Assembly: GCA_002427055.1 (NCBI GenBank) | Contig: DIPA01000114.1 | Location: 30,868 to 43,866 of the forward strand | Reading direction: 5' to 3' | DNA length: 12,999 bases | From: Firmicutes bacterium UBA5500 | Lineage (GTDB): Bacteria > Bacillota > UBA994 > UBA5500 | Shown: one piece after another, positions 7,118-12,999 of the stretch | Layout: each line of letters begins with the position of its first letter | Numbering within the stretch: the first letter of the stretch is position 1 | Position numbers and translations under genes: made by a program | The notes under the pieces: generated by a model | What the model was told of the DNA's origin: nothing | The model's database searches: none | What the model saw: the letters and a program-made list of their open reading frames with translations, nothing else

Positions 7118-8746
7118 GTGGCTAGAATTCACCTAGAGAGTGCTGGAGAAGCGTTTGAGGGCCGTGGTTTTCGGGTGATAGTGGGGGAGGAACAGGTTCT
7201 TCTGGCAGTTGATTCGTCTATAGCTGGCAATAAGCCAGTTACTTTGGATGAGGTACGTATGTTTTTTGCTCAGCAAGGCTGGCCTTGGGAGAATCCGCAC
7301 AGAATTGAGAGCATAATAGCCCAAAATGATGGTCAGCCGCAGGTAATTGTTGAAGATTTACCTGGTGTTAAATCTGATGCAGCGTTGCATCTGCGTATAG
7401 CCAGTGACCAAATGCGAGTATATGCACGTATAACCCCGGCTGTCTGGGGGAAGCAGGTCACAAGGGCAGATGTTAAGCAACAATTGGTAACCATGGGTAT
7501 AAATTATGGCGTACAAGTGGATATTGTCGAGCAAATGCTGGCGGGGCAGATGTTCGACCGGGAGTGGACAATTGCCCAAGGCAGAGCTGTTCAGAATGGA
7601 GGCAATGCGCGCCTGGAGTATCAGCCGGTGATGCAGAAGACAGGAGGCAAGCCTACTTTCTTACCTGACGGCAGAGTTGATTTCCGAGAGCTAGATAATA
7701 TTACGGTAGTGAAGTCCGGACAGGTCTTGGCCACACGAATACCGCCAACTGCAGGAGTTGCTGGTAGGAATGTTCTGGGGGAGGAGTTACCACCAGTCCC
7801 AGGACGTGACTTGGTCTGGCCAGCGGGCAAGGGCGTCGGCGTTGTGGATGACCAGTTGGTGGCTAGTATCGACGGCCAGGTAGTGCTTAAGTCTGGTAGG
7901 GTAAATGTCCTGCCTGTTTATGACGTTTCTGGCAACGTGGACTATTCAACTGGCAATGTTCGTTTTAACGGTAATGTCCAAATTCGAGGGTCAGTTAAGC
8001 CAGGTTTTATGATAGAAGCCGAAGGAGACATCAAGATCTTGGGTGGAGTTGACAGTGCCAACATTATTTGTGGTGGCACTCTTACGGTAGGGGGAGGAAT
8101 TCAGGGGCAAGGGCGTGGAGTTGTGCAGGTAGAGGGCGATGTCTATTCTCGTTTTATAGAGAACTGCCAAGTCACGGCTGGTGGTGCTATTGTAATAGGC
8201 GAAGATATTATGCACAGCCAAGTTGCTGCTGGTCGTTCAATTCAAGTCGGAGGCAGAAAAGGCTTGATTGTGGGCGGAGTGGTTAGAGCAACTGATAGCA
8301 TTGAATGCAAAGTATTAGGTGCGTCTTTTGGCACCCCGACAGCTATAGAAGTTGGAGTGAATCCTGCGATTTTCGAGCAGTTTGGCCAGCTACAGGGAAC
8401 TATTGCGAAAAGTGAGGATGAGTTAAGGAAGCTAAGGCAAGGAATTAACCGATTTGAACAGCTCAAGTCTGCGACCGGTGCTCTTTCCCCCAGTCGTCAA
8501 GAGATGCTCACCCAGTTTACGAGAGCTTATGAGCAGCGCTCACAAGAATTGAGCAGTCTGGCCTGGCAGCTATCGCAGCAGGAAAAGGCCATTGCTGCAA
8601 TTAAAAATGCTATTGTCAAGGTTACGGATTGTGTTCACCCGGGTGTAAGAGTTGGTATTGGCAAGTCTATTTATCAGACGACTGACTCTAAGCGGGGCGG
8701 AACCTTCAGTCTGAAAGATGGAGATGTGACGTTTAGTCCACAATGA
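7118..8746 (+). CDS. fapA: FapA-family (DUF342) protein, flagellar assembly protein A
   Basis: The protein has about 542 residues. An N-terminal mixed domain (about 1-185) is followed by the DUF342/FapA core, then a right-handed beta-helix of glycine- and valine-rich repeats (about 265-405) like the bactofilin-type polymer folds: turns such as GNVRFNGNVQIRGSVKPG recur about every 17-20 residues. A C-terminal coiled coil (about 415-505) and a short end domain follow. FapA proteins are found near flagellar or polar genes in many bacteria, and a role in polar assembly is proposed, but the molecular job is poorly known. GTG 7118 is preferred over TTG 7112 because GAGGAGG at 7103-7109 is then eight bases away rather than two. 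It directly follows the sigma gene. Confidence 0.85.
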   Translation: MARIHLESAGEAFEGRGFRVIVGEEQVLLAVDSSIAGNKPVTLDEVRMFFAQQGWPWENPHRIESIIAQNDGQPQVIVEDLPGVKSDAALHLRIASDQMRVYARITPAVWGKQVTRADVKQQLVTMGINYGVQVDIVEQMLAGQMFDREWTIAQGRAVQNGGNARLEYQPVMQKTGGKPTFLPDGRVDFRELDNITVVKSGQVLATRIPPTAGVAGRNVLGEELPPVPGRDLVWPAGKGVGVVDDQLVASIDGQVVLKSGRVNVLPVYDVSGNVDYSTGNVRFNGNVQIRGSVKPGFMIEAEGDIKILGGVDSANIICGGTLTVGGGIQGQGRGVVQVEGDVYSRFIENCQVTAGGAIVIGEDIMHSQVAAGRSIQVGGRKGLIVGGVVRATDSIECKVLGASFGTPTAIEVGVNPAIFEQFGQLQGTIAKSEDELRKLRQGINRFEQLKSATGALSPSRQEMLTQFTRAYEQRSQELSSLAWQLSQQEKAIAAIKNAIVKVTDCVHPGVRVGIGKSIYQTTDSKRGGTFSLKDGDVTFSPQ

Positions 8747-8765
8747 AAAGATGGGAGGGTTGGTA

Positions 8766-9080
8766 GTGTCCATTCGCCCAATTGATCCCCAATCGGTCCT
8801 ACATAAGGCTGGTGAATCGCAAAGAACGACGGCTGCCTCTCGTGAGCAACCGAATCCAGGGCAGCATCATTTTTTGCAGGAATTGCAGCAGCAAAGCGCT
8901 CGTAGGCAACAAATGGTGCGTAAGTCTGAGGATGCAGAACCAAACAAGCTACAGCCTGATGAGGGGCAAGACCAACCTCAGGGACAAGCTCGCGGACGCG
9001 GCGATCATCGGCGAAGGAAGAAACAAGCTACTTGGGTGCAAGACAGAGAACGTGGTACACATCTAGATATAAAGGTATAG
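8766..9080 (+). CDS. Small uncharacterised flagellar-locus protein, Gln-rich with basic C-terminus
   Basis: I do not recognise a defined domain. The 104 residues begin MSIRPIDPQSVLHK, continue as a polar, glutamine-rich, probably helical or disordered middle with HHFLQELQQQ, then a basic patch GRGDHRRRKKQ near 82-92, and end in HLDIKV. Short proteins that open with an IRPID-like motif and close with an LDI(K/R) tail recur at this place in flagellar operons of other Firmicutes as far as I remember, which suggests a conserved but unnamed family. GTG 8766 is preferred: GGGAGGG at 8753-8759 lies six bases before it. An ATG at 8751 lacks a site. The stop codon lies in the ribosome binding site of the next gene. 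The overlapping frame at 8782-9066 has no such support. Confidence 0.7.
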   Translation: MSIRPIDPQSVLHKAGESQRTTAASREQPNPGQHHFLQELQQQSARRQQMVRKSEDAEPNKLQPDEGQDQPQGQARGRGDHRRRKKQATWVQDRERGTHLDIKV

Positions 9081-9092
9081 AGGTGAACGCCA

Positions 9093-9638
9093 ATGTGGTG
9101 GGTATGGGTATTAGCAGCCGGCTTGTTTATGCTCGCCGCGCTGCTGTTTTTCTTACTTTATCGTAAAACCAAACTGACCTTGGAGTATCGGGACAACCCT
9201 GCCAATGCTTTGACTGTAGATGGGGTTGCTGTTCTAATTGGCGAGCTTGAAGCTGCGGGAGAGGCCATAGTGGATCGCCTAGAAGCTAAGCAGCGTGAGG
9301 TTGACCAGTTCATCCAGCTCCTTGATGCTAAAGTTGAGCTAGTACAAATGGCACTTGCGGCAGAAGCGGGCTATGAGCAGAGGTTTAGGAATGAAAAAGC
9401 AGATGCTAATCCAGTATGCCTACCCGAGGCTACTCCTACATTGGACTCTCAAGAAAAATCGCAGGAGATAATAGAGTCGGAAGCCGCTATTGAGGCGCAA
9501 ACCAAGTTGGGTGATAAACATATGCTTGTTCTTGGCGGGTATAAGCAAGGACTTAGCCCTATTGAGATTGCACAGAAGACTGGCCTAAAATTGGATGAAG
9601 TACGTCTTATCCTCAATCTATTGCGCACGGCCATCTAG
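9093..9638 (+). CDS. Single-pass membrane protein with coiled coil and C-terminal HTH-like segment (SwrB-position, DUF6115-like)
   Basis: The protein has 181 residues. An N-terminal membrane segment (about 2-23, from WVWVLAAGLFMLAALLFFLL) is followed by a basic RKTK, placing the rest in the cytoplasm. A charged coiled coil lies about 45-90 and a variable acidic linker about 100-145. The C-terminal segment (about 149-181) reads YKQGLSPIEIAQKTGLKLDE, which looks like a helix-turn-helix. Bacillus SwrB (YlxL), the last gene of its fla/che operon after sigD and before rpsB, has the same size, topology and location and promotes flagellar export-apparatus assembly. Equivalence to SwrB is inferred from layout and place rather than from a full alignment. 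The start has AGAGGTGA overlapping the previous stop. Confidence 0.6.
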   Translation: MWWVWVLAAGLFMLAALLFFLLYRKTKLTLEYRDNPANALTVDGVAVLIGELEAAGEAIVDRLEAKQREVDQFIQLLDAKVELVQMALAAEAGYEQRFRNEKADANPVCLPEATPTLDSQEKSQEIIESEAAIEAQTKLGDKHMLVLGGYKQGLSPIEIAQKTGLKLDEVRLILNLLRTAI

Positions 9639-9749
9639 TTGCCCAAGGAACTAGTGCGCTAGAGCATATATAAGCACAGGGCTTGATATGTTCTGCGGGA
9701 GTGAACTAAAATCCCTTCGGTAACATTCTAAGTGAGTGATTACGGAGTC
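9639..9749 (+). other. Gap between motility operon and rpsB promoter
   Basis: This is the first part of the 264-base gap after the SwrB-like gene. I see no open frame with a ribosome binding site. An imperfect inverted repeat is present (ATGTT-CTG-x-GGGA at 9688-9700 against TCCC-xx-CGG-x-AACAT at 9712-9726, loop about 11 bases). It has bulges and no following T run, so it is not a standard terminator. The motility transcript may therefore run into rpsB. The rest of the gap holds the promoter and leader listed separately. Confidence 0.5.
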
Positions 9750-9779
9750 TTGCTAGCTTTCAGTAGCTTGTGGTATACT
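9750..9779 (+). promoter_or_regulatory. Predicted sigma-A promoter with extended -10 for rpsB-tsf
   Basis: The -35 TTGCTA (9750-9755, four of six consensus bases) and the -10 TATACT (9774-9779, five of six) are separated by 18 bases. TG at 9771-9772 placed one base before the -10 gives the extended -10 motif common in Firmicutes. Transcription would start near 9785-9788, leaving a leader of about 115 bases before the rpsB start codon. This is the best promoter match I see in the gap. Confidence 0.7.
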
Positions 9780-9801
9780 ACCAAATAGTGCTTAACACAC
9801 A

Positions 9802-9859
9802 CGTCTCGGGATCGTCAGGAGTGGTGCCTGCTACTTTGGCAGGTTCTTCGGGCGAGATG
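9802..9859 (+). promoter_or_regulatory. Structured 5' leader of rpsB, candidate autoregulatory RNA element
   Basis: CGTCTCG (9802-9808) can pair with CGAGATG (9853-9859) in a seven-pair closing helix with one G-U. Inside it, CCTGC (9827-9831) pairs with GCAGG (9839-9843) around a seven-base loop. Unpaired purine-rich stretches join the helices, giving a branched or bulged fold between the promoter and the ribosome binding site. Ribosomal protein operons often have leaders bound by their own protein; whether S2 binds this one is inference. An alternative is a simple stabilising leader. Confidence 0.45.
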
Positions 9860-9886
9860 AAGGAGGCGGAGGCTAATAACCAGGAG

Positions 9887-9895
9887 AGGAGGTGA
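9887..9895 (+). promoter_or_regulatory. rpsB ribosome binding site
   Basis: AGGAGGTGA lies seven bases before the ATG at 9903 and is fully complementary to the 16S 3' end. A second AAGGAGG at 9860-9866 is too far upstream to serve rpsB and has no suitable start after it. Confidence 0.85.
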
Positions 9896-9902
9896 CACAG
9901 CC

Positions 9903-10601
9903 ATGGCAATCGTTTCTATGAAACAACTCCTTGAGGCTGGTGTCCATTTCGGTCATCAAACGAGGCGTTGGAATCCAAAAATGGCGCCTTATATTTTCAC
10001 AGAGCGCAACGGAATTTACATTATTGACCTGCAAAAGACGGTGCGCAAAATTGATGAGGCTTATAACTTCGTCAAAGATTTAGTAGCTTCTGGTGAGAGT
10101 ATTTTGTTTGTCGGTACAAAGAAGCAAGCCCAGGAAGCCGTGCAAGAGGAAGCAGAGCGTTGCGGTATGTACTATGTCAACCAGCGTTGGCTAGGGGGTA
10201 CCTTAACCAACTTCCAGACCATTGAGCGCCGCATTGCACGCTTACATGAATTGAACCGCATGGAAGATGAGGGCATGTTTGAGGTGTTGCCAAAGAAGGA
10301 AGTTATTGCGCTTCGCCATGAACTGGAGAAGCTAGAGAAATTCCTTGGCGGTATTAAGGACATGCGTGAGCTACCGGGGGCGTTATTCATAATTGATCCA
10401 CGTAAAGAGCGGATCGCTGTTGCTGAAGCCCATAAGCTGGGTATTCCCATCGTGGCTATCGTTGATACCAACTGTGATCCAGATGAGATCGACGTGGTTA
10501 TTCCAGGTAACGATGATGCTATTCGAGCGGTTCGACTACTAAGTGCTACGATCGCGGACGCCGTGATCGAGGCAAACCAAGGTGAGCAACTCGCAGAGTA
10601 G
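9903..10601 (+). CDS. rpsB: 30S ribosomal protein S2
   Basis: S2 binds the back of the 30S subunit late in assembly and is needed for S1 or mRNA interactions in many bacteria. The 232-residue protein begins [20 protein letters not shown] and continues with the conserved [11 protein letters not shown]. It contains the coiled-coil insertion region (about 100-155) with [15 protein letters not shown] and the signature segment [17 protein letters not shown], then [14 protein letters not shown], and ends in a short acidic tail. Length is normal (about 230-260). The start is fixed by the strong ribosome binding site. It is the first gene after the leader and is separated from tsf by a terminator-like hairpin. 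Confidence 0.99.
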   Translation: MAIVSMKQLLEAGVHFGHQTRRWNPKMAPYIFTERNGIYIIDLQKTVRKIDEAYNFVKDLVASGESILFVGTKKQAQEAVQEEAERCGMYYVNQRWLGGTLTNFQTIERRIARLHELNRMEDEGMFEVLPKKEVIALRHELEKLEKFLGGIKDMRELPGALFIIDPRKERIAVAEAHKLGIPIVAIVDTNCDPDEIDVVIPGNDDAIRAVRLLSATIADAVIEANQGEQLAE

Positions 10602-10610
10602 CCAGAGATT

Positions 10611-10659
10611 AAAGGGTAAGGGTGAAAGGGTAGCTGCCCTTGCATACTTGCCCTTTTTT
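10611..10659 (+). terminator. Intercistronic terminator/attenuator between rpsB and tsf
   Basis: AAAGGGTAAG (10611-10620) pairs with CTTGCCCTTT (10647-10656) in ten pairs with one G-U. Within the loop AAGGG (10626-10630 region) pairs with CCCTT (10637-10641) as a second, nested hairpin. A TTTTTT run (10654-10659) follows. This is a good Rho-independent terminator shape placed within a normally co-transcribed pair, so it more likely lowers than abolishes transcription of tsf. I see no clear promoter between it and tsf. Confidence 0.72.
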
Positions 10660-10692
10660 ACCATTTAGAATCAGTAATAAGGAGGGAAAGGA

Positions 10693-11343
10693 ATGGCTGA
10701 GATCACTGCAGCTTTAGTTAAGGAATTGCGTGAGCGCACCGGCGCCGGGATGATGGACTGCAAAAGAGCGCTGATTGATAGAAACGGCAATATGGAATCC
10801 GCTATTGAGTTTCTGCGTGAAAAAGGTCTGGCCGCTGCCGCAAAGAAGTCCAGTCGTATTGCTTCTGAAGGATTAGTAGATTCCTATATTCATGCTGGTG
10901 GCAAGATTGGCGTACTTATCGAAGTCAACTGCGAAACTGACTTTGTTGCAAAGACAGATGAATTCAAGCAGTTGGTTCGTGATTTAGCAATGCACATAGC
11001 AGCACAGAATCCTACTTATGTTTCATCAAAGGAGATTCCTGATGAAATCGTTGCTAAGGAACGAGAGATTCTACGAGCACAGGCGCTCAATGAAGGCAAG
11101 CCAGAAAAAATAGTTGACAAGATGGTGGAAGGCCGCATTGAGAAGTTTTTTGCTGAAGTCTGTCTTTTAGACCAGCCTTTTGTACGTGATACCGACATCA
11201 CGGTCGGCGCTTTGATTACAAGCAAAATAGCTTCTATCGGTGAGAATATTAATGTGCGTAGGTTTGCACGTTTTGTGCTAGGAGAAGGCCTAGAAAAGCG
11301 TGTGCATGATATTGCTGCCGAAGTAGCTGCCCTGCAAAAATAG
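10693..11343 (+). CDS. tsf: Elongation factor Ts (short form)
   Basis: EF-Ts exchanges GDP on EF-Tu during translation. The 216-residue protein has an N-terminal UBA-like domain (about 1-50; [20 protein letters not shown]), then the core with the EF-Tu contact motif TDFVA at 82-86, and a C-terminal part ending [18 protein letters not shown]. It is about 70-80 residues shorter than the Bacillus or E. coli proteins and matches the single-core short form seen in some Clostridia relatives, cyanobacteria and Thermus. There is no sign of truncation, since the ends are conserved and the reading frame is clean. AAGGAGGG (10679-10686) precedes the ATG. A strong terminator follows. Confidence 0.98.
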   Translation: MAEITAALVKELRERTGAGMMDCKRALIDRNGNMESAIEFLREKGLAAAAKKSSRIASEGLVDSYIHAGGKIGVLIEVNCETDFVAKTDEFKQLVRDLAMHIAAQNPTYVSSKEIPDEIVAKEREILRAQALNEGKPEKIVDKMVEGRIEKFFAEVCLLDQPFVRDTDITVGALITSKIASIGENINVRRFARFVLGEGLEKRVHDIAAEVAALQK

Positions 11344-11355
11344 TTTTGAGTCAGT

Positions 11356-11385
11356 AAAAAGGAGCACTACGGTGTTCCTTTTTTT
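11356..11385 (+). terminator. Rho-independent terminator after tsf
   Basis: AAAAAGGAGCAC (11356-11367) pairs with GTGTTCCTTTTT (11372-11383) in twelve pairs with one G-U, around a TACG tetraloop, and a seven-T run (11379-11385) closes the arm. It begins 13 bases after the tsf stop. This marks the end of the rpsB-tsf unit. Confidence 0.9.
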
Positions 11386-11473
11386 GCAAGATGAATGTCT
11401 GTACACTTTTTTTGGTTAACTGAAACAGGAATTTTGCTGGGATCAGGCGAAATAGTATGACGGAGGTATTGCG

Positions 11474-12199
11474 ATGGACAAGCCGAAATATAGACGTGTC
11501 GTATTGAAGTTAAGCGGAGAAGCCTTAGCTGGCGAGCAGAAATTTGGTATAGACGCTAATGTAGTGCAGGATGTCGCCCAGCAGATACAAGAAATAGTCG
11601 ATATGGGGGTTCAAGTAGCTGTCGTTGTAGGAGCAGGCAACATTTGGCGTGGTGTAGCAGGTAGCGCAGGCGGTATTGATCGTGCTACTGCTGACTATAT
11701 GGGTATGCTAGCTACGGTTTTGAATGCTTTGGCTTTACAGGATGCTCTAGAGAAAATAGGCGTTCCCACTAGGGTACAGACAGCTATTGAGATGCGCGAA
11801 GTTGCAGAACCATATATACGTCGTAAGGCGACGAATCATCTGGACCGAGGGCGGGTAGTTATTTTCGCCGCTGGTACTGGGAACCCCTATTTCACTACTG
11901 ATACGACTGCAGCTCTCAGGGCTGCTGAGATCGGTGCTGAGGTTATTCTGTTGGCGAAGGGTACTGTGAATGGTGTCTATGATGCGGATCCTAAGCAAGT
12001 CCCTGATGCAAAGATGTTTAAGCGATTGTCCTATTTGGAGGTCTTGCAGCGAGGTCTGAAAGTCATGGATGCTACCGCAACTTCTCTGTGCATGGATAAT
12101 GGGATACCTCTGATTGTATTTGGTTTGGCTACACATGGCAATATACGACGCGCCTTGTTAGGTGAGGACATTGGAACATACGTGGGAGGTGAGTCCTAA
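11474..12199 (+). CDS. pyrH: UMP kinase
   Basis: PyrH phosphorylates UMP to UDP with ATP in pyrimidine nucleotide synthesis in the cytoplasm and is a hexamer regulated by GTP and UTP. The 241-residue protein belongs to the amino acid kinase fold: N-terminal phosphate-binding [16 protein letters not shown] (about 12-27), the GAGNIWRG loop (about 54-61), the [20 protein letters not shown] helix, and the nucleotide-binding stretch [20 protein letters not shown] with the GVYDADPK segment later. CGGAGGT (11461-11467) precedes the ATG. It lies after the tsf terminator, so it needs its own promoter, which I could not locate with confidence in 11386-11460. The end of pyrH carries the frr ribosome binding site. 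Confidence 0.98.
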   Translation: MDKPKYRRVVLKLSGEALAGEQKFGIDANVVQDVAQQIQEIVDMGVQVAVVVGAGNIWRGVAGSAGGIDRATADYMGMLATVLNALALQDALEKIGVPTRVQTAIEMREVAEPYIRRKATNHLDRGRVVIFAAGTGNPYFTTDTTAALRAAEIGAEVILLAKGTVNGVYDADPKQVPDAKMFKRLSYLEVLQRGLKVMDATATSLCMDNGIPLIVFGLATHGNIRRALLGEDIGTYVGGES

Positions 12200-12201
12200 A
12201 A

Positions 12202-12759
12202 ATGGTAGATGATCTACTTAAAGATGCTAGTGACAAGATGGAAAAGAGTATAGTAGCCTTACAGAAGGATTTAGCTACTTTGAGGGCAGGCAGAGCCACA
12301 CCAGCCTTATTGGATAAGATCATGGTTGATTACTATGGTGTCCCAACACCTATCGTGCAGATGGCTTCTGTTAGCGTGCCTGAGCCACGCACCCTTGTTA
12401 TTCAACCTTGGGACAAAGGTACAGTTAAGGATATTGAAAAGGCAATACTGAAGTCCGATCTAGGTATGACACCTATTTCTGATGGAAGTGTCATTAGATT
12501 GCCGATCCCAGCGATGACTGAAGAGCGTCGCTTAGAATTGGTGAAGACGGTACGCAAGAAGGGTGAAGACTGCAAGATCGCCATTCGTAATATCCGACGC
12601 GAGGCTAATGATCTCCTCAAAGACTTGGAAAAGGCTAGCGAGATCTCAGAGGATGATCTCAAACGTAACCAAGATGATGTACAGAAAATGACCGACAAAC
12701 AGGTTAAGCAGATTGAGGAGACTATTGAGGCTAAGGAAAAAGAGATTTTGGCAGTCTAA
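12202..12759 (+). CDS. frr: Ribosome recycling factor
   Basis: RRF, with EF-G, splits the post-termination ribosome. The 185-residue length is typical. The N-terminal helix contains MEKSIVALQKDLATLRAGRA (about 12-31), followed by the hinge region with DYYGVPTPIVQMASVSVPEP and QPWDKG. The long helices of domain I then carry IRNIRREANDLLKDLEK and an acidic/lysine-rich tail. GGGAGGTGAG (12183-12192) lies within the end of pyrH, and only two bases separate the genes, so the two are co-translated. The stop codon directly abuts the next ATG. Confidence 0.98.
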   Translation: MVDDLLKDASDKMEKSIVALQKDLATLRAGRATPALLDKIMVDYYGVPTPIVQMASVSVPEPRTLVIQPWDKGTVKDIEKAILKSDLGMTPISDGSVIRLPIPAMTEERRLELVKTVRKKGEDCKIAIRNIRREANDLLKDLEKASEISEDDLKRNQDDVQKMTDKQVKQIEETIEAKEKEILAV

Positions 12760-12960
12760 ATGAATAAGAGAAATCTGTTGGGTCTTACTCTGGAAGCCGC
12801 TAATGCACAGTTATGTGGGGTAGGCTTTGCAGTGCAGGTAAAGACCACTGGTTGTTGTGGGTGTGACCAGCGGCATGCTCGGGTGGTACGCGTTAATCAG
12901 ACCGATGCAGGTTTGTTGCTCACAGTTGTTTATCCGCCCTTGTTGCGGTTAGAATCCTAA
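12760..12960 (+). CDS. Small PASTA-like protein with CCxC cysteine cluster
   Basis: This 66-residue frame begins directly at the frr stop codon (TAA then ATG), with no recognisable strong ribosome binding site, so it is probably translated by coupling. The pattern LLGLTLEAANAQLCGVGFAV (helix) then strands with RVVRVNQT and LLLTVVYPPL matches a single PASTA-like fold, which is usually about 65 residues. PASTA domains often bind muropeptides or beta-lactams, but a lone cytoplasmic copy without signal or membrane segment is of unknown function. Residues C19, C32, C33, C35 and H39 form a possible metal site in the loop where a proline-rich turn is usual. I recall similar small genes after frr in Clostridia relatives. 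The fold is an inference. Confidence 0.62.
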   Translation: MNKRNLLGLTLEAANAQLCGVGFAVQVKTTGCCGCDQRHARVVRVNQTDAGLLLTVVYPPLLRLES

Positions 12961-12968
12961 TGTGGGGA

Positions 12969-12990
12969 GCCCCCTGATTGCCCAGGGGGC
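12969..12990 (+). terminator. GC-rich hairpin after the small PASTA-like gene, possible terminator
   Basis: GCCCCCTG (12969-12976) pairs perfectly with CAGGGGGC (12983-12990) around a six-base loop. The following bases to the window edge, CATTTGTTA, are only partly T-rich, so termination strength is uncertain and the T tract may continue beyond the edge. It starts eight bases after the stop codon. Confidence 0.55.
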
Positions 12991-12999
12991 CATTTGTTA

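Noticed and set aside
8782..9066. 94-residue frame overlapping the small flagellar-locus protein
   Set aside because: It has no ribosome binding site and overlaps almost fully with a frame that has good signals and conserved-looking ends.
9651..9662. CTAG-TGCG-CTAG short repeat after the SwrB-like gene
   Set aside because: Only four pairs with an unworkable loop; too short for a terminator or operator claim.
10172..10645. 157-residue antisense frame over rpsB
   Set aside because: It is opposite a clearly coding, conserved gene; Ser/Arg-rich composition is typical of an antisense shadow.
11386..11460. Promoter for pyrH
   Set aside because: Candidates (TTGCTG 11434 with TAGTAT 11453; TTGCAA 11384 with TACACT 11402) have spacers of 13 and 12 bases, too short, and the first would start within the ribosome binding site.

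Overview
The window is a stretch of chromosome from a flagellated, chemotactic bacterium of the Firmicutes. It carries the distal end of a fla/che operon, followed directly by the conserved translation cluster rpsB-tsf-pyrH-frr. Every gene is on the + strand. The order flhF-flhG-cheB-cheA-cheW-cheC-cheD-sigD and then rpsB-tsf-pyrH-frr is the Bacillus/Clostridia arrangement. Strong AGGAGG ribosome binding sites, GTG starts and the CheC/CheD pair agree with it. Differences from Bacillus are a PilZ (YcgR-type) gene between flhG and cheB, a fapA gene after sigma-D, a short EF-Ts, and a PASTA-like small gene after frr. Together these suggest a Clostridia or Negativicutes (for example Sporomusa-type) relative, but the genus cannot be fixed from this sequence.

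Positions 1-9638 are motility and chemotaxis. They hold the tail of flhF, flhG, a PilZ flagellar-brake protein, cheB, cheA, cheW, cheC, cheD, the sigma-28/sigma-D gene, fapA, a small uncharacterised protein, and a single-pass membrane protein with the layout of SwrB. Genes are separated by about 25 bases or fewer, and several ribosome binding sites contain the stop codon of the gene before. This points to one co-translated operon. FlhF/FlhG set flagellar position and number. CheA/CheW pass receptor signals to CheB (receptor demethylation) and to the missing CheY. CheC removes phosphate from CheY-P and CheD deamidates receptors. PilZ probably couples c-di-GMP to the motor, and sigma-D directs late flagellar genes.

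Positions 9639-9902 are a 264-base gap. It holds a good sigma-A promoter with an extended -10 and a folded 5' leader ahead of rpsB. I see no convincing terminator for the motility operon, so read-through into rpsB is possible.

Positions 9903-12999 hold rpsB (S2), an intercistronic terminator/attenuator, tsf (a short EF-Ts), a strong terminator, pyrH, frr, a 66-residue cysteine-rich PASTA-like protein, and a GC-rich hairpin at the window edge. All main genes look intact, with key catalytic residues in place. I found no mobile element, CRISPR array, tRNA or rRNA. The window is mostly conserved core. The least-described parts are the two small proteins, the SwrB-position membrane protein and the rpsB leader.
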